A DNA stretch of 64,000 nucleotides. Origin: Bacteroidota bacterium (GTDB taxonomy: Bacteria; Bacteroidota; Bacteroidia; Flavobacteriales_D; Sanyastnellaceae). The DNA is taken from positions 118,615 to 182,614 of the forward strand of contig NVXE01000007.1 in the NCBI GenBank assembly GCA_002746975.1, in the 5' to 3' direction. The notes under the pieces were generated by a model. That model made no database searches and was not told the DNA's origin. It saw only the letters and a program-made list of their open reading frames with translations. A program made the position numbers and the translations under genes. Each line of letters opens with the position of its first letter. The stretch's first letter is position 1. This document shows positions 34,012 through 42,600 of the stretch, piece after piece.

Positions 34012-34914
34012 ATGTCTCATTTGTCATTTTCTCCATCGGATTTAGATCCTCAAAAATTACATGCGTTTTTACTTGGAGGGATTTCACCTAGACCCATTGC
34101 TTTTGCAAGTACCATAGATCTAGATGGTAATGTAAACCTTGCTCCATTTAGTTATTTCAACGTTTTTTCAGCAAATCCACCAGTTTTAATATTTTCTCCT
34201 GCAAGGCGAGGAAAAGATAATACGACAAAGCATACTTTGGATAATGTTCTTGAGGTGCCAGAGGTAGTGGTTAATATGGTAGATTATGATTTAGTCCATG
34301 CTTGTTCTCTAGCAAGTACAGATTATCCAGCTGGAGTTAATGAGTTTATTAAGGCTGGTCTCACAGAGGTGCCTTCTGAAACTATTGCACCACCTCGTGT
34401 CCTAGAGTCTCCTGTTTCATTAGAATGTAAAGTAATTCGGGTTGATTCTTTTGGGAGTAACCCCGGAGCAGGTAATTTGGTGATTTGCGAAATTTTGAAG
34501 TTTCATTTTAGAGAAGATGTTTTAAGCTCGAATGGTTTGCCCGATGCTAAGAAATTAGATTTAGTAGGTCGTTGTGGGGGCTCTTACTACGTCAGGGCTA
34601 ACGGAGATGCATTATTTGAAATTCCTAAACCGTTAGCTAATTTAGGAATAGGGGTAGATAAACTACCTGAGGATGTACGCTTAAGCAATATTTTGACTGG
34701 TCGTCATTTAGCGATGCTCGCAAATGTTGAGTCATTACCTGATGAAACTGATGTAAATGAATATAAACTAATGGAGTTGTCTGAATTCTTTTTGGACTAT
34801 TCAGATGACGGTACTGTTTTGGAACAAAAACTGCATAATCATGCCCTTGAACTTCTTGACAATGATAATGTTAATGAAGCGTGGAAAACACTCCTAAGTT
34901 TTAACCTTGGTTAG
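34012..34914 (+). CDS. Flavin reductase-like FMN-binding split-barrel protein
   Basis: 300 residues. The N-terminal 200 are the FMN-binding split barrel: GGISPRPIAFASTIDLDGNV, LAPFSYFNVFSANPPVL, DNTTKHTLDNV, FIKAGL. The C-terminal third (about 205-300) is helical and specific to this Bacteroidota subgroup. Likely a flavin- or FMN-dependent reductase; the substrate is unknown. It starts immediately after the purE stop. Confidence 0.87.
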   Translation: MSHLSFSPSDLDPQKLHAFLLGGISPRPIAFASTIDLDGNVNLAPFSYFNVFSANPPVLIFSPARRGKDNTTKHTLDNVLEVPEVVVNMVDYDLVHACSLASTDYPAGVNEFIKAGLTEVPSETIAPPRVLESPVSLECKVIRVDSFGSNPGAGNLVICEILKFHFREDVLSSNGLPDAKKLDLVGRCGGSYYVRANGDALFEIPKPLANLGIGVDKLPEDVRLSNILTGRHLAMLANVESLPDETDVNEYKLMELSEFFLDYSDDGTVLEQKLHNHALELLDNDNVNEAWKTLLSFNLG

Positions 34915-34916
34915 CA

Positions 34917-34946
34917 TTGTTTTATCACAACAATAATTTACCTTTA
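34917..34946 (+). promoter_or_regulatory. DUF3127 gene promoter (TTG-N19-TACCTTTA), leaderless
   Basis: TTG (34917-34919), 19 nt, TACCTTTA (34939-34946), and the ATG 4 nt later at 34951. Transcription probably starts at or next to the A of the ATG. The TTG overlaps the flavin reductase gene end. Confidence 0.75.
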
Positions 34947-34950
34947 TGGT

Positions 34951-35340
34951 ATGTCATTTGAGGTAAAAGGTAAAATTAAAGTTCTGTTCGATCAACAGGA
35001 TTTTCCCAGCGGCTTTTATAAGCGCGATTTCGTTGTAACTACTAACGAACAGTATCCACAGGATATTAAATTTGGTGCGCTTAAAGAGCGTGTCGAACAG
35101 TTGAATGGTCTCGGAGAGGGCGATGAAGTAACTGTTAAGTTTGATATTCGCGGACGTGAATACAACGGTAACTACTATGTTGACTTGAATGCTTGGAGGA
35201 TTGAACGAGGTGTTTCTTCTCAGTCTGCCACACCTAATAGTTCTTCTGATAATAAATCGGTTAGTTCTGAGCCTCTTTCTGAAGTTAAAGAAGTCGAGTT
35301 AACAGCTCCTTCTCCTAGTGACGACGATCTTCCGTTCTAA
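34951..35340 (+). CDS. DUF3127 protein with SSB-like acidic C-terminus
   Basis: 129 residues. The first 90 are DUF3127: FEVKGKIKVLFDQQDFPSGFYKRDFVV, QYPQDIKFGALKERVEQL, VKFDIRGREYNGNYYVDLNAWRI (in parts), a small OB-like beta domain. A Ser-rich, acidic flexible linker (about 91-122) ends in SDDDLPF. That end resembles the DDDIPF tip that bacterial single-strand DNA-binding protein uses to recruit partners. The fold plus tail suggest a nucleic-acid-binding hub protein, which is inference. Single gene with its own promoter. Confidence 0.88.
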   Translation: MSFEVKGKIKVLFDQQDFPSGFYKRDFVVTTNEQYPQDIKFGALKERVEQLNGLGEGDEVTVKFDIRGREYNGNYYVDLNAWRIERGVSSQSATPNSSSDNKSVSSEPLSEVKEVELTAPSPSDDDLPF

Positions 35341-35441
35341 AAGGAGATATAGATTAGTTTTCATTCGTATAACTACAAGTTATTTTGTGGTATATGGAAT
35401 ATGTGTTTGTCCGCACTTAATGCTATTTAGGATTTTTTGTA

Positions 35442-36677
35442 ATGCAAGCTGAATTCCACACATTTACATTGCCAAACGGCATTAGGGTCATCCATAAAGA
35501 GGTGTCAAGAGCAGCAAGTCATGTTGCTTTAGTGATAAATGCAGGAACTAGAGATGAACGTGAAGGAGAAGCTGGCGTAGCTCACTTTATTGAGCATTGC
35601 TTGTTTAAGGGAACAAAAAAAAGAAAGACTTTCCATATCCTTAATAGATTAGAGAGGGTAGGAGGTGAATTAAATGCTTACACAACAAAGGAGGAGACTT
35701 GGATTAGTGCATCATTTCTTGAAAGAGACCAAAGTCGAGCCATTGAACTAATTTCAGATATCGCATTTAATTCTAATTTTCCTGAAAAAGAAATAGTCAA
35801 AGAACGAGACGTAATCTTAGACGAAATCGCTTCGGTATTAGATAATCCTAGCGACATAATATTTGATGAATTCGAGGAAAGATTATTCGGAAATCACCCA
35901 TTAGGAAGAACTATTTTGGGTACAAAGAAGTCTGTTGAGGCTCTTGGAAAGAAAGAAATTTTGGACTTTGTTGGTCGCCATTATTGTCCTGACCAAATGG
36001 TTTTCGCCTCTGTCGGGTCAACTCCGATTAAGAAATTTAGAAAGCTGTGTGAAAAATATTTGGGCTATGAAAGCAATAAAAAGGCATTACTCAATAGAAA
36101 AGCTCCTCAACCTGTAAGTGTTTTCAATGAACGGATAGAGCAAGAAACTCATCAAGTTCACCATCTACTTGGTGGGTTAACAGTTGGTGCAGATCATACT
36201 GATAAATTACCCCTCACTTTAATAGCAAATTATCTTGGAGGGCCTGCAATGAACTGTCGTCTTAGTCTTAATATTCGTGAGAAATATGGTATGGCTTATC
36301 ATATCGAGGCTGGCTATTCTCCATATCAAGATAGTGGAGTATTTTCAGTATATTTCGGCACTGACGGTCGGCATCATAAGCGTGTTGAAGAACTTGTAGA
36401 TAAAGAACTAAATCTTTTATGTAATAAGAAATTGGGCACAATGCAGTTACATGATGCTAAGAAGCAACTAATAGGCCAAATCGCTCTTAATCAAGATAGC
36501 GGCACTGCAATGATGACCGGCCTAGCAAAGAGTTTCCTATTGTACAATAAAGTACAACCGCTTTCAACTTTCTTTAAGTCTATTGAAGATATAAGCACAG
36601 AAGATATCTTGAGAGTATCTAATCAGTATATCTCGCCTAAACTTCTAAGTAGATTAGTGTACTTAGATAAAGAATAG
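35442..36677 (+). CDS. M16 family zinc metallopeptidase
   Basis: 411 residues. Inverted zinc motif HFIEH (His48, Glu51, His52) with the third ligand Glu129 in VILDEI, the exact spacing of active M16 enzymes. An RxxY-like region follows in the C-terminal half (NIREKYGMAYHIEAGYSPY). No signal peptide is visible, so this resembles the cytoplasmic/processing-peptidase-like group. Usual partners lacking the motif are not adjacent. The 101-base gap before it is AT-rich; a TTATTTTG near 35375 is a weak promoter candidate. Confidence 0.92.
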   Translation: MQAEFHTFTLPNGIRVIHKEVSRAASHVALVINAGTRDEREGEAGVAHFIEHCLFKGTKKRKTFHILNRLERVGGELNAYTTKEETWISASFLERDQSRAIELISDIAFNSNFPEKEIVKERDVILDEIASVLDNPSDIIFDEFEERLFGNHPLGRTILGTKKSVEALGKKEILDFVGRHYCPDQMVFASVGSTPIKKFRKLCEKYLGYESNKKALLNRKAPQPVSVFNERIEQETHQVHHLLGGLTVGADHTDKLPLTLIANYLGGPAMNCRLSLNIREKYGMAYHIEAGYSPYQDSGVFSVYFGTDGRHHKRVEELVDKELNLLCNKKLGTMQLHDAKKQLIGQIALNQDSGTAMMTGLAKSFLLYNKVQPLSTFFKSIEDISTEDILRVSNQYISPKLLSRLVYLDKE

Positions 36678-36681
36678 TTAT

Positions 36682-37092
36682 TTATCGTTGTGATAAAGAA
36701 TGCCAATCATCGTGTTCTGCTTGAATGTCATTTTTTACGGCTCTAATTTTTAAACTTATCATAGCCCATTCTCTATGACCCTCCATAAGTAATTGCTTTA
36801 CGGCTTCATCATCATTGTCTGCTCCTTCAGCAATTAGCGCCAGTTTTCTAAATTCATTATCCCTAAGCCAAGTAAATGCTTTTGAGTCACCTTCGGCTCC
36901 TCTAACTAGCGCCATTAATTCAGGATATCCCTCTTTCATAAGCCAAATTCTTGCGGACTCTTCTAAATTAAGTGCCGCAATAAAAGCAGCTAGTTCAGCA
37001 TATCCATTAGATTTAAGCCAACTAGCTAATTTATGATTTCCACTTATAGCTTCTGCCCAAGCGATAATTATTTTAGGAGAGTATTCCTTCAC
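36682..37092 (-). CDS. Small helical-repeat protein, unknown function
   Basis: 136 residues starting at GTG. It consists of four ~25-28-residue repeats, each with the pattern WLxxxGYxELaxxxxxxxxxxxA: around ASWLKSNGYAELAAFIA, RIWLMKEGYPELMALVR, FTWLRDNEFRKLALIAE and KQLLMEGHREWAMISL. Such short helical repeats suggest a binding scaffold. I do not recognise a family. The stop faces that of the M16 gene (4 bases apart). It is divergent from the MFS gene with only 30 bases between starts, sharing the palindromic promoter region at 37098-37115. Confidence 0.75.
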   Translation of the reverse strand: MKEYSPKIIIAWAEAISGNHKLASWLKSNGYAELAAFIAALNLEESARIWLMKEGYPELMALVRGAEGDSKAFTWLRDNEFRKLALIAEGADNDDEAVKQLLMEGHREWAMISLKIRAVKNDIQAEHDDWHSLSQR

Positions 37093-37097
37093 GCCCT

Positions 37098-37115
37098 TAA
37101 AGGTAAGTACCTTTG
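37098..37115. promoter_or_regulatory. Palindromic divergent promoter (repeat protein / MFS)
   Basis: TAAAGGTA (37098-37105; TACCTTTA on the minus strand) and TACCTTTG (37108-37115) are two -7 elements back to back, 2 bases apart; AAAGGTA and TACCTTT form an exact 7-bp inverted repeat. The minus-strand GTG start (37092) is 5 nt from its element and the plus-strand GTG start (37123) 7 nt from its own. No TTG -33 is seen for either. Confidence 0.65.
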
Positions 37116-37122
37116 CCGACTA

Positions 37123-38343
37123 GTGAAAACAAGCCCCTCAATATTTTCGAGAACATTTATACTTCTGAGCATTAGTACTGTAATGTTTATGGCAAGTTTT
37201 GGGATGATTCTTCCAGAACTTCCAGGCTATTTAAGCCAAATGGGGGCGAGTCACTTAATCGGTTATATTGTAGGACTTTTTACACTTGGTGCTTTAGTCT
37301 CTCGTTTTTTTTCTGGTAAAATCGCAGATAAAGCTGGCAGGCGAGTTGTAATGATTATAGGTACCTCAGTAACTGCTATCGCAGGGTTTTGTTATGTTCT
37401 ACTTGGATATATAAGCGGTTTGGAATTTTTTGCTATAGAATCTGGTATGATTGCAGTTTGGGTATTTTTAGGTCTGAGATTTTTTCATGGATTAAGCACT
37501 GGATTTAGACCAGCTGGTTCAAGCGCTTTACTTACAGATATAGTTCCTGTAGATAGAAGGGGAGAAGCATTAGGTTTTTTAGGAGTTGCAGGTAATGCTG
37601 GTATGGCTGGAGGCCCTGCAATTGGTAGTTTTTTGGCGGTAGAATGGGGGTATGATGCAATGTTTATAGCATCATCGATATTAGGTATAGCATCTTTACT
37701 AATTACATTAAAACTTCCGGAGACATTACCTAATTCTAGAGCAATTGAATGGAGAGATTTGAATGTTTTTAGAGGAAAGAATTTTGAAAAGGCAGCTTGG
37801 CCAGCAGCTATTTCTCTTTTACCAGTTGCTTTAGCTTTTGGAGTTTTTTTAACAATAACACCTAATTTCGTTGAAGGTTTGGGCTATAAATACAAGGGGT
37901 TGTTTAACACAATAATTGTAGTTGCATCGATCTCTATGAGATTTGTAGCGGGCAAAGCCTCAGATAAATACGGAAGAAAACCTGTTCTTGCTATTGGAGG
38001 TATTTTACTGTTTTTAGGTATGGGTATTTTATCTTACTCTACTACTAAATTAGCAGCAGCTTTTGGTGGAATTGTCTATGGATTGTCGATAGGTATTAAC
38101 ATGCCTACCATATTTGCTTGGACAGCTGACTTGGCTCCAAAGGGTAAAATCGCACTAGCAATTGGAACAACACTTGTTGCACTGGAAATAGGAATAGGTT
38201 TAGGCGCTTTTGTTTCGGGGTCATTATTTTCTTCAGATGAAAATTGGTTGCCTATACTGTATAGATTTTGTGCTTTTACCGGTTTATTAATGTCTATAGT
38301 GATTTTTTTCAATAGAAAAAACCCCGATTCCTCTATTAATTAA
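37123..38343 (+). CDS. MFS transporter
   Basis: About 406 residues from GTG at 37123 (KTSPSIFSRTFILLSIS). The frame is open from an ATG at 37033 but that stretch overlaps the divergent gene and its promoter. Twelve membrane helices; motif A GALVSRFFSGKIADKAGRRVVM after helix 2 and its copy RFVAGKASDKYGRKPVL after helix 8 are clear. FHGLSTGFRPAGSSALLTDIVP follows. Substrate not inferable; drug-exporter-like or siderophore exporter-like pattern. The upstream promoter implies a leaderless mRNA. Confidence 0.85.
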   Translation: MKTSPSIFSRTFILLSISTVMFMASFGMILPELPGYLSQMGASHLIGYIVGLFTLGALVSRFFSGKIADKAGRRVVMIIGTSVTAIAGFCYVLLGYISGLEFFAIESGMIAVWVFLGLRFFHGLSTGFRPAGSSALLTDIVPVDRRGEALGFLGVAGNAGMAGGPAIGSFLAVEWGYDAMFIASSILGIASLLITLKLPETLPNSRAIEWRDLNVFRGKNFEKAAWPAAISLLPVALAFGVFLTITPNFVEGLGYKYKGLFNTIIVVASISMRFVAGKASDKYGRKPVLAIGGILLFLGMGILSYSTTKLAAAFGGIVYGLSIGINMPTIFAWTADLAPKGKIALAIGTTLVALEIGIGLGAFVSGSLFSSDENWLPILYRFCAFTGLLMSIVIFFNRKNPDSSIN

Positions 38344-38400
38344 GATTAGTCGATTTAATAACTCATAGCGATATACTAGGATTTTTCAGAAAAAAGCACG

Positions 38401-38408
38401 TACTTTTC
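38401..38408 (+). promoter_or_regulatory. Possible -7 element of the coiled-coil gene
   Basis: TACTTTTC, one base off TAnnTTTG, ends 4 nt before the ATG at 38413. Confidence 0.4.
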
Positions 38409-38412
38409 GCCT

Positions 38413-38625
38413 ATGAATACAATCATTGCAGATCGTTTAAAAGAAGCTAAGCAGGAACGCTCACAAATAATGGGTGAATTTCTTAATCTTAAAGCCGAAC
38501 TAACTCGTACCCAGCAACGTAATGATGACTTAAGGTCAGAAAATAGAGCTCTCCGTGAGTCACTTCATGCGACTGAAAATATGGCCCAAAATCTATTAAC
38601 TTACGTTAATGATGAAAAAAAATAG
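38413..38625 (+). CDS. Small coiled-coil protein
   Basis: 70 residues, predicted fully helical with heptad pattern (FLNLKAELTRTQQRNDDLRSENRALRESL in part), no signal peptide. Leu/Glu/Arg-rich like short cell-division or chaperone-like coils, but no family is recognisable. It has its own promoter-like element 4 nt upstream and a hairpin terminator over its stop codon, which supports it as a real gene. Confidence 0.6.
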   Translation: MNTIIADRLKEAKQERSQIMGEFLNLKAELTRTQQRNDDLRSENRALRESLHATENMAQNLLTYVNDEKK

Positions 38626-38653
38626 TAGTAAACAATAGTTTACTATTATTTTG
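38620..38653. terminator. Hairpin terminator between coiled-coil gene and fabD
   Basis: AATAGTAGTAAAC (38621-38633) pairs with GTTTACTATTATT (38638-38650), one wobble, loop AATA, then TTT. A second hairpin of ACACAC/GTGTGT (about 38657-38677) follows and would lie at the 3' end of the convergent fabD transcript. Confidence 0.7.
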
Positions 38654-38693
38654 ATACACACACAATGGCGTGTGTGCCATTAAATTTCATGCT

Positions 38694-39581
38694 TTATTCT
38701 TCTAAACTTGCCGAATTGGTTGGGAAATGTCGATTAAGTTTCTTGAATAATCCAGATAGTACTCTACCGGGTCCAACTTCAGTTACAGAAGTAGCACCGT
38801 ACTTTATTATGGCTTCCATACTTTGAGTCCAATATACAGGGGCTGTTAGTTGTGCTATAAGATTAGACCGAATAATACTAACGTCCGTTTCTGGTTTAGC
38901 AGATACATTTTGAAATATAGGGCACGTTAGTTCATTTATAGTTGTGTTTTCAATTGCTTCGGCTAGTTTCATACGAGCCGGTTCCATTACTGGTGAGTGG
39001 AAAGCACCTCCAACGGGAAGTATTAAAGCTCTTCTAGCCCCAGCTTCTTTAAGAGCTTCGCAGGCCGCCTCAACAGCATGGGTCTCTCCTGATATAACTA
39101 TTTGTCCAGGGCAATTATAGTTAGCGGGTACAACTATCCCATCTGTATTGAAACAAATATCCTCTACAATATTGTTTTCCAATCCTAAAACAGCAGCCAT
39201 TGTTGACGGTGTTTCGTCACAAGCGGCCTGCATTGCATTAGCTCTTGCAGAGACCAAGCCTAATCCATCTTCAAAAGTCATCCCACCAGCAACAACTAAT
39301 GCGCTAAACTCACCCAAGCTATGACCTGCTACCATGTCAGGTTTTATTTGTTCTCCAAGTACTTCAGATAAAATTACTGAATGAAGGAATATCGCCGGTT
39401 GTGTGACACTAGTTTTTTTAATATCATCAGCTGAACCATTAAACATTATGTCAGTAATTCCAAAACCTAGTACTTCATCAGCAATAGCAAATCTATCTTT
39501 TGCTAATGAAGATGCTTCATATAAATCACTTCCCATACCAGGGAATTGTGCTCCCTGTCCGGGAAATACATATGCTTTCAT
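38694..39581 (-). CDS. fabD: Malonyl-CoA:ACP transacylase
   Basis: 295 residues. FPGQGAQFPGMG at the N-terminus, catalytic GHSLGE (Ser88) and later His in GGAFHSPVMEPA. It loads malonyl groups on acyl carrier protein in fatty-acid synthesis. It is not next to other fab genes here. The preceding gene on the same strand (T9SS type B protein) ends 43 bases upstream, with a short repeat of GGCTATTGGA between. Confidence 0.95.
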   Translation of the reverse strand: MKAYVFPGQGAQFPGMGSDLYEASSLAKDRFAIADEVLGFGITDIMFNGSADDIKKTSVTQPAIFLHSVILSEVLGEQIKPDMVAGHSLGEFSALVVAGGMTFEDGLGLVSARANAMQAACDETPSTMAAVLGLENNIVEDICFNTDGIVVPANYNCPGQIVISGETHAVEAACEALKEAGARRALILPVGGAFHSPVMEPARMKLAEAIENTTINELTCPIFQNVSAKPETDVSIIRSNLIAQLTAPVYWTQSMEAIIKYGATSVTEVGPGRVLSGLFKKLNRHFPTNSASLEE

Positions 39582-39624
39582 AATTTTAGTTTAAAGTCCT
39601 TTGGCTATTGGAAGGCTATTGGAA

Positions 39625-42600
39625 TTAGCGAACAAGGAAGACGTTTCCTGTAGCAATTTTAGCACCACGACCATCAATTTGTTTAATCTCAATTCTCCAA
39701 CTAAATGATTCAGTAGAGCTTACATAATGCGTTCCATTCCCATCAGTGACATTATCTCCAACCCAAACTTCACCAAGGGTTGTGGAATTAAATACAAGTT
39801 TTCCCCATCTGTCGTATACCCAGCATTCATAGCTTAAAATGTATTCTTCTCCATTAACTTGAGGTTTCCAAGCGTCATTATTGCCATCATTATTTGGAGT
39901 GAATGCATTAGGCACGAATATCTGAAGCTCACTGTTAACGATAATAGTTTGTGATGCAACGTCAGTACAACCATATTCATTTGTAACAAGTAGCTGAACA
40001 TTATAGCTTCCAGCTCTTTGATATTCGTGTTCTGGGTTAACCTCTGAAGCTCCGTCTCCATCTCCGAAAGACCAAATGTGTTCAGTTTCACCTTCTGAAA
40101 GGTTAGTAAACGTAACAATTGGATCTAAGAAGGTTATAATATCGGGAGTAACGTTAAAGTTAGCTATTGGTGGATACCAAGCTTGAAAAGCAGTATCTAA
40201 ATTAATTGTAACAGAACAGCCATCATCACTTGTTACAGTAAACATAGCTTCGTAAATACCTGGGTAAATCACATCAATCAGAAATGGAGATTCGAAATTA
40301 TTTGGTATAACAAAACCAGGAACATCAAGTTCAAAATATGAAGATCCTCCTGAAGTATTTAGAATTTCTACTTGTGTAGGTAGACAAATAGAATTCTGTA
40401 AAAATGTTACTTCAGGTGTCGGAAGTGGATAAACTTCAAAATCTTCAAAGACTTGTGCTGTACATCCATTAGTGTCATTAACAATAAGACCTATAGTAAA
40501 AACACCTGTTCCAGACGCTATCAGATTAGGAGAGTCATTTACGGTTTCTGTACAATCAGTTATTCCAGTAGGGAATACAGTCCATGAGTACGCTTCAATT
40601 CCGCTAGAACAGTTTAAGCCAGATATTTCAGACGAAAGATTGTTAACCAATATAGTTGCATCTCCAGTATTATCATAACAAACAGCTTGTTCGACAAAGT
40701 CAAAGGCAGGAGTGGGGACTGGATGCACTGTAATACTTTCATATCCTGTTGTGACACACAGTGGATTGGTTTCAGAAATGGCTGTGAAACTTACTTCATA
40801 AACACAATCTCCAGCAGAATAGTTTACACACTCAAAAGTAATTTGAGGGTTTGATGTTCCAGTCAATGATTCTCCATTTCCGAAATTCCATGCTGTTACT
40901 GACGCTAGTTGAGCCGCTGAGTTAAAATTAACAGTAAGTGGGCTACATCCCTCAGTAATGTCAGCACCTAAGGAAATAACAGGATGTTCAGACATATTTA
41001 CGGTAAGAGCTCCACTAGCTTGACATGAGTTGCCATCACTTACTGTTAGTGCAACATTAGAAGATCCCGAAGTATATAATGGACAGAAATTAAAGCTATC
41101 TCCATTGGAATATGGCATGCCATCAAGGCTCCAATCATAACTCAATGGTAAAACAGGAGTGTTGTTCCAGTTTATTAAAAAATTGATACAATCACCCTCA
41201 CATATAGCACTAACTCCCTCGAAGGTAAATGAAGGACTTTCGTTAATCAACCTATCGATAATAGCATCACTTGAACACGTTAAGTTTCCAGCATCGACAT
41301 AAAGTATATTACCTGTGACACTAATGTTTAATATCCCAGCCTGTAAACTTGAGTATGAAAGGTTGGCTACATTAAGTCCTGGATTGTTTAAATCAGGCGA
41401 TTCAGAAGATGAGTCTTCAGAGGGGCTACTAACCCATGTGTAACTTTCGGCTCCCGAGATATCTATAGAAGCACCTGACCCTTCACACTGAAGCCCATTA
41501 AAAGAGAGATTTATAATTGGATTCGGTCTAACATCAGCTATTAATGATTGGTCAGTAAGACAATCATAATTACCTGATAGTAATACTGATGGAGTAGTTA
41601 AAGTAGATGTTGCTACAAAGCTATCTAGATTATTAACGGGATAAAACGTATAATCATTACCAATATTAGATGTACTTGGAATATTCCATGAAATTGATCC
41701 GTTAGTACTAGCTGAAATCACTAATGTGTCACCTTCACAAATAGCAGAGGTTGAGATATTTAACTGAGGACTTTCCAGAACTTCAACGTCAATATCTGAT
41801 ACGCCAACACATCCGGATAAGTCAGTTACCGTACATGAAATGTTATTGATACCTGCATCAGTTGGAAATGCAAGAGGAATAGTAACTTCATTTGAAGATT
41901 CTATCAATAAAGTGTTATTTAATTCCCAAACAAAACTGTTATTAGAAGGGTTCATGCCTCCTGTATTAATTAAAACATCATCTGAACCACAAACAATAGG
42001 ATTAGCACTGTTTAGTTGAACATTAGGAAGGGCTAAAATATCAAAAGAAAAGTTCAAAGAACTCGAGCAAGTAAGGCTTCCGTATATAATATCACCTGTT
42101 ACTGATCCTTGCAATGGAGAAACAGAGAATGATGGATAAGTGGCAGAGCCTCCATTTTGAGATTCCGGAGTAGGAATCCATGAATATAAATCTGCCCCAG
42201 AAGCGGTTAATGATGGTGCTATGTCTTCGCAAAAGGCATTTCCATTCACAGACGCAAGGTTAAGTATTGGATTTAAATGAACCTCTGATGTTGTAGATTC
42301 AAGGGTAGAGCAAACTAAGTTTCCTATACTTGTTCCAGTGTAATTAATACTTCCCACGACATCAACATTGATTCCATCTGCCATAATAGCTGAATGGGTA
42401 TTTGTACCTCCAACTGTGAAAGGAGGTATTGGCCAATCGTAGTTAGTAGCATTTCCAGTAGCTGTAAAGTTTACAGGTTCATTTTCGCAAGCTGGTGTTG
42501 CACTAAGAGTAAAAAACACACCTTCGTAGACCTCAAGATTAAATGAATCTTGTGCTGTGCAACCATTATTGTCAGTTACAGTAATGCCTACAGTAGGTGT

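Noticed and set aside
37033-37122. Longer N-terminus of the MFS transporter
   Set aside because: Overlaps the divergent gene and its promoter; GTG at 37123 begins the expected basic lead into helix 1.
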